Origin: Campylobacter concisus
GTDB lineage: Bacteria > Campylobacterota > Campylobacteria > Campylobacterales > Campylobacteraceae
Length of the DNA: 64,000 nt
Direction of reading: 5' to 3'
Assembly (NCBI RefSeq): GCF_003049085.1
Contig: NZ_PIQX01000008.1
Location: 1 to 64,000, forward strand
The notes under the pieces were generated by a model that saw nothing but the letters and a program-made list of their open reading frames with translations, did not search any database and was not told the origin of the DNA. This document shows positions 55,418-64,000 of this stretch, one piece after another. The position numbers were made by a program, and so were the translations under genes. The stretch's first letter is position 1. Every line of letters starts with the position of its first letter.

Positions 55418-55654
55418 ATGAAAAAAATCACGCTCACGATATCATCTCGCGACTACACGATCACGCTTGATGATGATTTTGCTAAATTCTTTGAAGATGA
55501 CTGGCAAAATTTAATGGGCGGACGCCAATTCATCGAGCCAAAAGAGCTTTTAAACGCCTTTATAGAAAAATGTTATGAAAATTATGCTGTGATAAAGGCG
55601 GTAAAAAATTTAACTGGCAACGTTGATGAGATATTAAAGCGAGAAGAGAGATGA
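55418..55654 (+). CDS. small conserved protein, 78 aa, possibly ZapA-like
   Basis: 78 aa. 'MKKITLTISSRDYTITLDDDF' opens like a ZapA-type strand-turn-strand, followed by an amphipathic helix. ZapA is a cell division partner of ZapB/FtsZ, and the gene lies behind a ZapB-like coiled coil, so a division role is a suggestion only. The stop overlaps the pseudopilin ATG by 4 nt. Confidence 0.55.
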   Translation: MKKITLTISSRDYTITLDDDFAKFFEDDWQNLMGGRQFIEPKELLNAFIEKCYENYAVIKAVKNLTGNVDEILKREER

Positions 55655-56067
55655 AAAGACGAGCTTACACCTTGCTTGAGCTAATATTTATAGTAGTTAT
55701 ACTAGGTATTTTAAGCACAGTCGCTATACCTAGGCTATTTTTTTCTAGAAGTGATGCTACCGTCTCAAATGCAAAAACTCAACTTGCCGCTATAAGAAGC
55801 GGAATTTCACTAAAATACAATGACAATATCTTGCAAGCAAAGCCAGAATTTCCACAAAAGCTAGACGATGGCGATCCAAGCAAACTCTTTAAAAATGTTA
55901 TAAACATACCGATAAAAGATAGCGGTAGCAAAAATGGCTGGCACAGAATAAGCGATGACAAATATACATTTAGGCTAGATGGCAAAGTAGCAAATTTCAA
56001 ATACGACAAAAATACTGGTGATTTTGGTTGCAGCGATGAAAATGAAATTTGCAAATCACTTCAGTAA
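55651..56067 (+). CDS. type II/IV pseudopilin
   Basis: 138 aa. The N-terminus 'RRAYTLLELIFIVVILGIL' is a type III (prepilin) signal: a basic leader, then cleavage before a Tyr rather than the usual Phe and Glu at +5, followed by the long hydrophobic helix. The rest is a small pilin head. Such pseudopilins in Campylobacter support DNA uptake (natural transformation) by a type II-like machine. The stop overlaps priA by 1 nt, which is unusual for a pilin. Confidence 0.85.
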   Translation: MKRRAYTLLELIFIVVILGILSTVAIPRLFFSRSDATVSNAKTQLAAIRSGISLKYNDNILQAKPEFPQKLDDGDPSKLFKNVINIPIKDSGSKNGWHRISDDKYTFRLDGKVANFKYDKNTGDFGCSDENEICKSLQ

Positions 56068-57920
56068 TGCATTATTACATACTCGCATTTTATGGGCTAA
56101 ATTTAGCCCCGCTAACTTATGAAAGCGATCAAAAACTAGAAAAATTTCAAGGCGTAAAAGCTTCTTTAAGAGGCAAAATTCTTACTGCTTTTATCATAAA
56201 AGAGACTGGCAAACCAGAGTTTAAAACAAGTAAAATTTTAGAAATTCTACCGATTAATCTAACTTCAATGCAAAGCGAATTGGCAATATTTATCTCAAAA
56301 TATTACACGTGCGAGCTTGGCGTCAGCCTAAATTTATTTGAACCAAATGACACTATTGCAGTAGATCAAATTTTTGAAAATCAAAATTTTAATGTGGCAC
56401 CCAAACTAAGCGAAAAACAGCAAGAGGCTTTGGATTTTATAAATAAACGTAAAATTTCACTCATCTTTGGCGACACTGGAAGCGGAAAAAGCGAAATTTA
56501 CATCGCTAAGATTAGAGAAATTTTAAATGCAGGTACTCAGGCGCTATTTTTAATGCCCGAAATTTCACTCACGCCACAAATGCAAAAACGCCTTGAGAAC
56601 TTCTTTGGCGAGGCAGTAGCAGTCTGGCACTCAAAGATCACGTCAAAGAAAAAAGAGCAAATTTTAAAAGATATAAAAAGTGGGAAAGTTAGACTCGTTG
56701 CAGGTGCGAGGTCGGCTTTATTTTTACCACTTGAAAAACTAAAACTTATCATCATCGACGAAGAACACGACGATAGCTATAAAAATACAGGCTCAAAGCC
56801 ACACTACAACGCAAGAGATCTCGCCCTCTTTTTAACTAGTAAATTTGATCTACAAGTGGTGCTTGGAAGTGCCACGCCAAGCCTTACTAGCTTTTACAAG
56901 CAGGAGTATTTTCGCTTAAAAGGGACATATTTTGATTCGCAAAAAAATTACATTTTTGACGAGAGCGAGACTGGAATTAGTGAAATTTTAAAAGATGAAA
57001 TTTCAAAAACACTCGCAAATAAAAAGCAAGCTGTCATCTGCCTGCCAACAAGGGCAAATTTTAAATATCTAGTCTGCAAAAACTGCGGTGAAACGCTAAA
57101 GTGCCCATTTTGCAGTATCGGTATGAGCTATTATAAAAAACAAAACGTACTAAAGTGTCAATACTGCGAGCATAAAATGGCTGTGCCGAAAACTTGTCAC
57201 CAGTGCGGTAGCGAGATGATAGAGGCCAAAAAGATCGGTACGAGCGAACTACTTGAGAGGCTGCAAAATGAGTTTGCAAACGCCAGAATCGCTAAATTTG
57301 ACAGGGACGAGATAACGACTCAAAACAAGCTCGTAAAGGCTTTAAAAGAATTTAACGACGGCAAGATAGATATCTTGCTTGGTACGCAAATGCTAAGCAA
57401 AGGGCATGATTATCACAACGTTGAGCTTGCTGTCATCATGGGCTTTGACGAGCTTTTAAATTTTCCTGATTATAAAGCCAGAGAACGAACACTTGCTCTT
57501 GCCATGCAAGTAGCCGGAAGAGCTGGTAGAAACGGGGTTGGCAGAGTTATCATTCAAAGCAAACAAAGAGAATTTTTTGAGAGCTACATCAGTGATTATG
57601 ACGCATTTTTAAAAGAAGAGATAGATTATAGAAAAGAGCTTTATCCGCCATTTACTAGGCTTCTTCGCATTATCATCTCACATAAAGATGAACACATAGT
57701 AAAAAATACAATGAATGAATTTGTGCAAAGAATAGAACCTTTAAGAAGCGATGAGCTTGAGATCATAGGATACGGAAAGTGCCAGATAGAGTATCTTGGA
57801 AGCAAATTTAGATATGAAATTTTACTCCGCTCAAACTCTCATATACCTCTTTTAAAAGCTGCAAGCCTCTGCAAAAGCGAGCTTAGCGATATCGATATTG
57901 ATCCAGTCAATTTTAGTTAA
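56067..57920 (+). CDS. priA: primosomal protein N' PriA
   Basis: 617 aa from the ATG at 56067 (TAATG overlap); an upstream frame to 56049 is not used. Helicase motif I 'FGDTGSGKSEIYI', motif II 'DEEHDDSYK', motif III 'LGSATPSL' and the two zinc clusters 'CKNCGETLKCPFC' and 'CQYCEHKM...CHQCGS' identify PriA, the 3'-5' helicase that restarts stalled forks. Confidence 0.97.
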   Translation: MHYYILAFYGLNLAPLTYESDQKLEKFQGVKASLRGKILTAFIIKETGKPEFKTSKILEILPINLTSMQSELAIFISKYYTCELGVSLNLFEPNDTIAVDQIFENQNFNVAPKLSEKQQEALDFINKRKISLIFGDTGSGKSEIYIAKIREILNAGTQALFLMPEISLTPQMQKRLENFFGEAVAVWHSKITSKKKEQILKDIKSGKVRLVAGARSALFLPLEKLKLIIIDEEHDDSYKNTGSKPHYNARDLALFLTSKFDLQVVLGSATPSLTSFYKQEYFRLKGTYFDSQKNYIFDESETGISEILKDEISKTLANKKQAVICLPTRANFKYLVCKNCGETLKCPFCSIGMSYYKKQNVLKCQYCEHKMAVPKTCHQCGSEMIEAKKIGTSELLERLQNEFANARIAKFDRDEITTQNKLVKALKEFNDGKIDILLGTQMLSKGHDYHNVELAVIMGFDELLNFPDYKARERTLALAMQVAGRAGRNGVGRVIIQSKQREFFESYISDYDAFLKEEIDYRKELYPPFTRLLRIIISHKDEHIVKNTMNEFVQRIEPLRSDELEIIGYGKCQIEYLGSKFRYEILLRSNSHIPLLKAASLCKSELSDIDIDPVNFS

Positions 57921-57987
57921 AAATGCTAGTCTAAAAACTATCCAACAAAGACATGGCAAATTTTAAAAATAGACATATAGAGAAACC

Positions 57988-58007
57988 TAATGCTTATGAA
58001 AGCATTA
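57988..58007 (+). terminator. hairpin downstream of priA
   Basis: TAATGCTT and AAGCATTA are exact complements around ATGA, 67 bases after the priA stop. There is no T run after it, so this is a weak candidate. Confidence 0.4.
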
Positions 58008-58129
58008 TGGAATTTGATAAGTTGGCTATAAAGAGTAAGTAAAATTTTAGAAACTACATCCAATAAAAATACTAATTTTTATAAACTATTAAAAATAAAT
58101 TTTCAAGCCTTTTAAAAGCCATTTTTCTT

Positions 58130-58135
58130 TATAAT
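58130..58135 (+). promoter_or_regulatory. -10 box for ispG-dnaB-comEC
   Basis: TATAAT preceded by TTTTTCTT, 27 bases before the TTG start of ispG. Confidence 0.55.
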
Positions 58136-58162
58136 CCCCAATAAAAATTTAAAGGCAAAATT

Positions 58163-59221
58163 TTGCAACGATACCCAACAAAACAGATAAAAATTCGCAA
58201 TGTTTTAATAGGTGGCGACGCGCCAATATCCGTGCAATCAATGACATTTTCAAAGACAAAAGACGTAAAAGGCACGCTTGAACAGATACAAAGGCTATAT
58301 TTTGCAGGCTGTGACATCGTGCGCTGCGCAGTTTTTGACAAAGAAGACGCCAGCGCGCTAAAACAGATAGTTGCGGGCTCACCTATTCCAGTCGTTGCAG
58401 ACATTCATTTTAACCACACCTACGCACTCATTGTTAGCGAATTTGTTGATGCTATCCGTATAAATCCGGGCAACATCGGCTCAGCAAAAAACATAAAAGC
58501 AGTCGTTGATGCCTGCAAGCAGCGAAATTTACCTATCCGCATAGGTGTAAATTCTGGCTCGCTTGAAAAGCAGTTTGAGGATCGCTATGGCCGCACAGTT
58601 GAGGCGATGGTGGAGAGTGCGATGTATAACATCAAGCTTCTTGAGGATTTTGACTTCACAGACATTAAAATTTCGCTCAAATCAAGCGACGTTGAACGCA
58701 CGATGCAAGCTTATAGAGCGCTTCGCCCAAAGACAAACTATCCATTTCATCTTGGTGTTACTGAGGCTGGTACAATATTTCACGCGACTATCAAGTCCGC
58801 GATCGCTCTTGGTGGGCTTTTGCTTGAAGGCATCGGCGATACGATGAGAGTTAGCATAACTGGCGAGCTTGAAGAAGAGATCAAAGTCGCAAAGGCGATC
58901 TTAAAAGATAGTGGCCGTCAAAAAGAGGGGTTAAACATCATCTCATGCCCAACATGCGGGCGCTTGCAAGCTGATCTCATGGCAGCAGTAAAGCTCGTAG
59001 AAGAAAAAACAAAAGGTATAAAAGAGCCGTTAAACGTCTCAGTCATGGGCTGCGTGGTAAATGCTATAGGTGAGGCAAAAGGTGCGGATGTTGCCATAGC
59101 ATTTGGCAAAGGCAATGGCATGATCATGCGTCACGGCGAAGTGGTCGCAAGACTGCCTGAGAGCGAGCTTGTGGATAGATTTTTACAAGAGATCGACGAT
59201 GAGATAAAAAGTAGAGACTAA
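58163..59221 (+). CDS. ispG: 4-hydroxy-3-methylbut-2-en-1-yl diphosphate synthase (ferredoxin/flavodoxin)
   Basis: 352 aa from a TTG at 58163 (AAAGGCAAAATT before it). '[16 protein letters not shown]' and '[19 protein letters not shown]' in the TIM barrel, and the 4Fe-4S ligands in 'SCPTCGRLQ' plus a third cysteine in '[14 protein letters not shown]', are IspG hallmarks. Penultimate MEP-pathway step toward isoprenoid precursors. Confidence 0.97.
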   Translation: MQRYPTKQIKIRNVLIGGDAPISVQSMTFSKTKDVKGTLEQIQRLYFAGCDIVRCAVFDKEDASALKQIVAGSPIPVVADIHFNHTYALIVSEFVDAIRINPGNIGSAKNIKAVVDACKQRNLPIRIGVNSGSLEKQFEDRYGRTVEAMVESAMYNIKLLEDFDFTDIKISLKSSDVERTMQAYRALRPKTNYPFHLGVTEAGTIFHATIKSAIALGGLLLEGIGDTMRVSITGELEEEIKVAKAILKDSGRQKEGLNIISCPTCGRLQADLMAAVKLVEEKTKGIKEPLNVSVMGCVVNAIGEAKGADVAIAFGKGNGMIMRHGEVVARLPESELVDRFLQEIDDEIKSRD

Positions 59222-59231
59222 AGGAAAATTT

Positions 59232-60644
59232 GTGGCAAAGCAAAGAGTTAACGAAATAGATTTTACCAACCTTTACGACATTGATATGGAGCGAGCTATA
59301 CTAAGCTCCATTTTGCAAAACAACGATATTTTAGGTGAAATTTTTGACATTGTTAAGGCAAAGGATTTTTATCTAAAAGGGCATTCACAAATATATGATG
59401 CAATGGTGGCATGCCTAAATAGCGATGATCCCATAACTATGCCATTTTTAAAAAATAGACTTGGCGAAAAATACGACGAAGAGCTAATACTAGATATTTT
59501 GGGCACAAATTCCCTAATAGACATTCAAAAATACGCAAACGAACTAAGAGAAAAATCTATAAAACGAAGTCTTGTAAAGATCGCTCACAATATACCAAGC
59601 AAAGTAAATGAAGATAAGCCAAGCCGTGATATGGTCGATGATCTTAGTCAGGAATTTTACTCTTTGATAGAAGGTGGAAGCACTGGAGTCATAAAAGAAG
59701 GCAAAGAGATCATCATGAAAATGATGGATCATATTAATGCTCAAGCCTTGCTTGGTGAAAAAGATATTGTTGGACTTGATACTGGATTTAAAAAGCTAAA
59801 TGAGATGATAAAGGGCTTTAAAAATGGAGACCTCATCATCGTCGCAGCTCGTCCAGGCATGGGAAAAACGACACTTTGTTTAAATTTTATGAGTCAGGTT
59901 TTAAAAAATAATGCCGGAGTTGTTTTCTTCTCGCTCGAGATGCCAGCTGAGCAGATAATGATGAGAATGCTAGCAAGCAAGACCTCTATCCCGCTTCAAG
60001 ACATAATGACTGCAAAGATGGATGATGAAGCGTTGGCTAGATTTAGCGATGCTTGCGAAGAGTTTGCTGCTAGCAAGCTTTTTGTACATGATAGCGGCTA
60101 TGTAAACATCCATCAAGTAAGAACACAAATGCGAAAACTAAAGGCTATGCATCCTGAAATTTCACTTTGCGTGATTGACTACATCGGTCTTATGATGAGT
60201 ACAAATAACTACGCTGATCGTCACGTCCAAATAGCTGAAATTTCTCGTGGATTAAAGCTTTTAGCACGTGAGCTAGATATGCCGATCATCGCACTTTCTC
60301 AGCTAAACAGAAGCCTCGAATCTCGCGCAAACAAACGCCCTATGCTAAGCGATCTAAGAGAGTCAGGAGCGATCGAGCAAGATGCTGACATCATTCTTTT
60401 TGTTTATAGAGATGAGTTTTATCTAGAACAAGAAGAAAAAGAGAAAGAAAAACGCGCAAGTGCCGAGGGCAAAGAGTACAAGAGCAATCATGTCTTTAAT
60501 AAACTTCAAGAAAAGGCTGAGATCATAGTTGGCAAAAATAGAAATGGCGAAACTGGCTCAGTTGATGTGCTCTTTCAAAAGCAACACTCAAGATTTGAAG
60601 ATATGTCTGCAATGCCAGTATCTGATGTTTCATTTGAAGGCTGA
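59232..60644 (+). CDS. dnaB: replicative DNA helicase DnaB
   Basis: 470 aa from a GTG (AAGGAAAATT). N-terminal DnaB helical domain ('MERAILSSILQNNDIL'), then the RecA-like core with Walker A 'RPGMGKTTLCLNF', 'VFFSLEMPAEQIMMRMLAS', 'DYIGLMM' and the arginine finger region 'RESGAIEQDAD'. The hexameric helicase of the replisome. Confidence 0.97.
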   Translation: MAKQRVNEIDFTNLYDIDMERAILSSILQNNDILGEIFDIVKAKDFYLKGHSQIYDAMVACLNSDDPITMPFLKNRLGEKYDEELILDILGTNSLIDIQKYANELREKSIKRSLVKIAHNIPSKVNEDKPSRDMVDDLSQEFYSLIEGGSTGVIKEGKEIIMKMMDHINAQALLGEKDIVGLDTGFKKLNEMIKGFKNGDLIIVAARPGMGKTTLCLNFMSQVLKNNAGVVFFSLEMPAEQIMMRMLASKTSIPLQDIMTAKMDDEALARFSDACEEFAASKLFVHDSGYVNIHQVRTQMRKLKAMHPEISLCVIDYIGLMMSTNNYADRHVQIAEISRGLKLLARELDMPIIALSQLNRSLESRANKRPMLSDLRESGAIEQDADIILFVYRDEFYLEQEEKEKEKRASAEGKEYKSNHVFNKLQEKAEIIVGKNRNGETGSVDVLFQKQHSRFEDMSAMPVSDVSFEG

Positions 60645-61918
60645 TGCGTTTTAAAGCTTTAAAAAATAGAGAAATTTTTACTATATTTTGTCTATTTTGC
60701 CTTTGTATTTTTTCTGTAAATTTGGCTATTAGCTACCATAAATATCAAATTTTTATGGACAAAGGCGAACAAGAGCTAACAGCAACCGTGATTTCTAGCT
60801 ACGAAAAGCTTGGAGATGACGGCAAGAAAAGGCAAATTTTAAAGCTTAAGACTGATGAGTTTATATTTTATACACTTGGAGCTAAAACAGATGACTTTAA
60901 AGCTGGAGATAATATATTTCTAAGCGTCATAAATTTAGACGTTAATTTTAAAGACTATCTTGCTTCCTCCTTTTATATGCCTAGCTTTTCACGCGAAAAA
61001 CTACCACAAAAAGCCACGCTAAATATCAACCAAAAACTACAATCACTCATCTACGCCCAGCATGAAAATAGCAAAATTTCACAGCTCTACTCGGCTCTAT
61101 TTTTAGGCACAAGTATTGACGCAGAGTTAAGAGATGACGTCTCGCACCTTGGTATAGCGCATCTTATAGCCATAAGTGGCTATCATTTAGGCTTTATAAG
61201 CGCAGTTATATTTTTTGTATTTAGGCCGCTTTTAAAATTTTTATATGCGAGATTTTTACCTTTTAGAAACTACAACTTTGATCTAGCCATTATAGTTTTT
61301 ATAGTCTTGTCATTTTACTTTTTTATAATAGGCTTTATACCAAGCTTTTTGCGAGCATTTTTAATGAGCATTTTAGGATTTTATTGCACGTTAAAAGGCG
61401 TTAAAATTTTAAACTTCAAAACACTTTTTATAGTAGCACTTGTTAGTATATCGCTCTTTCCGCAGCTACTTTTTAGCGTAGGTTTTTACTTTTCACTTAT
61501 GGGCGTTTTTTACATATTTTTATATTTTAAACACCTAAAAGATAAATTTTCACCCTTCATTCATCTTATTCTTTTAAATTTATATGTTTGCTTTGCAATG
61601 GAAATTTGCGTGCTTTATTTCTTTCCGCTCATTAGCTTACAGCAGCTTAGTGTCCTTGCTATCAACTACATCTTTAGCGTTTTTTATCCATTAAGTGCTG
61701 CGCTTCACATCGCTTCGTATGGCGACATTTTTGATGGCTTGCTAAATAATGTTTTAAATTTTAGACTAAGCTCGACTAAAATTTTCGTGCCAGCCATTAT
61801 TTTTATCTTTTATAATATCGCTTCACTTCTAGCTATAAAATTTAAATCCATATTCTACATTTTACCGCTGCTTGGGCTTTTGTGCTTTGCTATTGCTAGC
61901 TATAAAATTTACGCCTAA
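60644..61918 (+). CDS. comEC: ComEC/Rec2-family competence protein
   Basis: 424 aa with about nine hydrophobic segments. 'LYSALFLGTSIDAELRDDVSHLGIAHLIAISGYHLGF' region is the family signature around the competence membrane channel. The C-terminal metallo-beta-lactamase domain of longer ComEC proteins is missing, as in other Campylobacter. It transports single-stranded DNA into the cytoplasm. Starts with a TGATG overlap on dnaB. The 3' end overlaps the DMT gene stop (convergent) by 4 nt. Confidence 0.9.
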   Translation: MRFKALKNREIFTIFCLFCLCIFSVNLAISYHKYQIFMDKGEQELTATVISSYEKLGDDGKKRQILKLKTDEFIFYTLGAKTDDFKAGDNIFLSVINLDVNFKDYLASSFYMPSFSREKLPQKATLNINQKLQSLIYAQHENSKISQLYSALFLGTSIDAELRDDVSHLGIAHLIAISGYHLGFISAVIFFVFRPLLKFLYARFLPFRNYNFDLAIIVFIVLSFYFFIIGFIPSFLRAFLMSILGFYCTLKGVKILNFKTLFIVALVSISLFPQLLFSVGFYFSLMGVFYIFLYFKHLKDKFSPFIHLILLNLYVCFAMEICVLYFFPLISLQQLSVLAINYIFSVFYPLSAALHIASYGDIFDGLLNNVLNFRLSSTKIFVPAIIFIFYNIASLLAIKFKSIFYILPLLGLLCFAIASYKIYA

Positions 61919-62778
61919 GCGATCTTCATACCATAAAATTTCATTATCTTGTTGTGAATTATCAAAGATATATACATTATAACAGCGCCTAAAATTAGCC
62001 TAGTTAAGTTTGTATCCTTTTGCCAAAAGACTAAATTTACAATGATGGCAGCTGGAATTAGAGCGTTATTCATGATGGCAAGCACGCCGCTATCGACCTC
62101 GCAAGCACCTTTGTTCCACATAAAATATCCAACTCCACTAGCTACTATGCCAAGCCAGAGAAGCACTAAAATTTGCGTTGAAGTAAGTGAAAATTTGGCT
62201 GGATTGCCAAGAGTAAGAAGCGCAACGACAGCTACAAAAAATGCCCCAAAATGAAAGTAGCCAAAGACATTTTTTTGATCCACGTCAAATTTTTCTAAAA
62301 GTGCCTTATATGCACTCTGCCCTGCTCCAAAGCAGATATTTGCCGCTTGCACTAGTAAAAAGCCCTTTAATACACCATCGTTTATAGCACCATATTTTAT
62401 AACCAAAGCTCCAAAAACCGCAACGCCAACGCTAAATAGATAAAGTGGTCTAAATTTAAAGCTAAATGCATCGTAGATGAGCGTCACATAAAACGGCGTA
62501 AAAATGGTAAAAAGTGCGACTTCTGGCACGCTTAGATACAAAAATGAATTGTAATAAAATAGATACATAAGTCCTATTTGCACCGCTCCGATAGCCATTA
62601 TGCCAAATGCTAGCTTTGGACTGATGCCACGAAATTTTGTAAATGGCAAAAAGACTAAGCTCGCAAGCGCAACCCGAATAAAAACAGCCAAATAGCTATC
62701 AACCTTGCCAGCTAAAAACTCACCTATCAAACTAAAGCTAAACGCCCACAAAATGGTTACAAAGATCAGTTTATTCAA
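61915..62778 (-). CDS. EamA/DMT-family transporter
   Basis: 287 aa with ten hydrophobic segments in two EamA repeats ('KLIFVTILWAFSFSLIGEF' and 'LVQAANICFGAGQSAYKALL'). The family exports metabolites such as amino acids or nucleotides; substrate unknown. Overlaps the TolC-like gene by 8 nt, so they are co-transcribed. Confidence 0.87.
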   Translation of the reverse strand: MNKLIFVTILWAFSFSLIGEFLAGKVDSYLAVFIRVALASLVFLPFTKFRGISPKLAFGIMAIGAVQIGLMYLFYYNSFLYLSVPEVALFTIFTPFYVTLIYDAFSFKFRPLYLFSVGVAVFGALVIKYGAINDGVLKGFLLVQAANICFGAGQSAYKALLEKFDVDQKNVFGYFHFGAFFVAVVALLTLGNPAKFSLTSTQILVLLWLGIVASGVGYFMWNKGACEVDSGVLAIMNNALIPAAIIVNLVFWQKDTNLTRLILGAVIMYISLIIHNKIMKFYGMKIA

Positions 62779-64000
62779 TTATCACCTCATTTATTTTTCT
62801 TGCACATTCGAAAAAATACTCAAGTTTATTTAGCTCAAGTAAATCGCCATCAAGTATGAAATTTGCCCTATCGCTAAAATTTTTCTCACTCACAAACAAA
62901 AATTCTTCATATTTTATCTCGCCATCAAGATAACCATTTAACAAATCAACAAAATCACTATCAAGCTTACCTTGCTTAAAATCTTGCAAATTTAACTTTG
63001 CACTTAAGCCTTTGATCGTGCTTTCTAGCTCTTTTAGACGAGTGATTATCCTATTTTCTTCATCGCTTAGATCAAGTGCCGCCTTTTGCTCTTCAATGCG
63101 TTTAACTTGACTTTGTTTGCTAAGACTTAAGCTATCAGGTAGCTTCCACTCAAACTCTACTCTAGGCTTGTTCGCATCAGCGTAAGCGCCTATCATCTGC
63201 GAAGTCGTCCTCTCACCTTTTTTAAAGCTGTTATTATTCACACTTTGCGTATCTTTTAAATAAATTTTTGGAGCAAATTTACTCTTTTGCTTCTCATTTT
63301 CTTGCTCTTTTATAAATTTTTCTTGCTCCATCGCCCCAAGTTTTGCGCTTATATCATCTTTGCTAAAATCAGGCATCATTATCTTTGAGCCAGCGTTAAA
63401 GCCGATCTCACCATTTGAGAGCAAATTTATCCTTGAGTTTAGCTCAGCTAGCTTAAGTCCAAGCTCGTCAAGCTCAGCTCTTTTTTTACTAAGAGTAAAA
63501 TTTATCGCATCAAACTCAGCTTTATTTATCTCGCCATACTCAAACCAAAACTCATTTTCAGCCGCAGCCTTAGCAAAGCTATCGACAAATTTTGTCTCTA
63601 AATTTATAAGTGAATTTAGGGCAACGGCGTTAAAATAGACCTTTGCGACCTGAAAAGCGGTTAAATTCATCAGCTCTTCATCTTTGTAAATTTTCTCCAC
63701 GCCCTTGTGGTCTAAAATTTTATCAGCAGCCTCGCTCGCACCGCCATCAAAGATAAGATACTCAACCTTTGCCGTGATCGAGCCTGCCTTTGTCATATAT
63801 CCGCCCTTTATCTCATCAGGCACAAAGGTATATCTGCCATCAAGGGATAAATTTAGCTTTTTACTCTTATTTTTATTTATATATTCATTTTTATTAAATT
63901 CTTTCAAACTCTCAAGCCTTGCACTTTGCGCTAGAGCGATGATCTCTAGTAAATTTCCAGCCCAAAGGGGCAAAGCAAAGAGCAAAACTGCCAAAATTTT
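62771..64000 (-). CDS. TolC-like outer-membrane efflux protein (5' end beyond window)
   Basis: At least 409 aa; the right window edge cuts the start. The visible signal peptide ('KILAVLLFALPLWAG') lacks its initiating Met, so a few residues more belong to it. The body is a coiled, helical TolC-type fold with the two halves 'AKVEYLIFDGGASEAADKIL' and 'KVYFNAVALNSLINL', and lysine/glutamate-rich coils. Its genomic pairing is with the DMT transporter. Tolc-like exit duct for an unseen exporter (inference). Confidence 0.8.
   Translation of the reverse strand, partial: KILAVLLFALPLWAGNLLEIIALAQSARLESLKEFNKNEYINKNKSKKLNLSLDGRYTFVPDEIKGGYMTKAGSITAKVEYLIFDGGASEAADKILDHKGVEKIYKDEELMNLTAFQVAKVYFNAVALNSLINLETKFVDSFAKAAAENEFWFEYGEINKAEFDAINFTLSKKRAELDELGLKLAELNSRINLLSNGEIGFNAGSKIMMPDFSKDDISAKLGAMEQEKFIKEQENEKQKSKFAPKIYLKDTQSVNNNSFKKGERTTSQMIGAYADANKPRVEFEWKLPDSLSLSKQSQVKRIEEQKAALDLSDEENRIITRLKELESTIKGLSAKLNLQDFKQGKLDSDFVDLLNGYLDGEIKYEEFLFVSEKNFSDRANFILDGDLLELNKLEYFFECARKINEVIIE

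Overview
This window is a typical epsilonproteobacterial (Campylobacter) chromosome segment: AT-rich, densely packed, with many 1-80 nt gene overlaps, frequent TTG/GTG starts and GnTATAAT-type -10 boxes without an obvious -35. Gene content and order fit Campylobacter, most likely the C. concisus / C. curvus / C. showae group: the rny - 5-FCL - thioredoxin lipoprotein - ftsY - radA block, acpS-fliL, groESL with a CIRCE element, and uvrB - small ORFs - pseudopilin - priA - ispG - dnaB. The species call is inference; no rRNA or tRNA gene was seen.

Layout. 0.2-8 kb: DUF945, DedA and SYLF proteins, RNase Y, 5-FCL, then FtsY, VanZ-like and RadA on the other strand. 8-13 kb: an orphan 275-aa protein, AcpS, FliL, YbaK, a MidA-type methyltransferase, a TRIC-like channel and a second SYLF protein. 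13.4-20.6 kb: the most unusual region, an apparent operon behind a Fur-family regulator. It encodes a CxxC-less HMA-like protein, a ferritin-like/TM protein, three small glycine-zipper membrane proteins, a P1B-type ATPase whose CPC motif is replaced by YSC, an AGCS symporter, a 90-aa membrane protein and an orphan ModD. This architecture resembles the fez (ferrosome) clusters that build membrane-bound iron-storage organelles.

20.9-30.5 kb: a BCCT transporter, two tandem DKNYY proteins, an ABC-F ATPase, a MATE exporter, a YgjP-like protease and a Sel1 protein. 30.7-37.3 kb: a TAXI-type TRAP transporter, then pstSCAB without phoU. 37.3-40.3 kb: putrescine synthesis from agmatine (aguA, aguB) with a CDF metal exporter between the two. 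40.4-43.4 kb: an amino-acid ABC transporter. 43.9-47.6 kb: phosphomannomutase and groES-ydhR-groEL, where a YdhR-family gene sits inside the chaperonin operon. 47.8-53.1 kb: an AsmA-like giant, a decayed MFS gene, an internally duplicated membrane protein, and a 613-bp noncoding stretch with repeated hairpin units. 53.1-64 kb: uvrB, a ZapB-like coiled-coil protein, a pseudopilin, priA, ispG, dnaB, comEC, a DMT transporter and a TolC-like protein cut by the right edge.

How the genes work together: replication and repair (DnaB, PriA, UvrB, RadA), natural transformation (ComEC, possibly the pseudopilin), protein targeting and folding (FtsY, GroESL), and nutrient uptake (Pst, TRAP, amino-acid ABC, BCCT, AGCS) surround one coherent candidate iron-compartment module.
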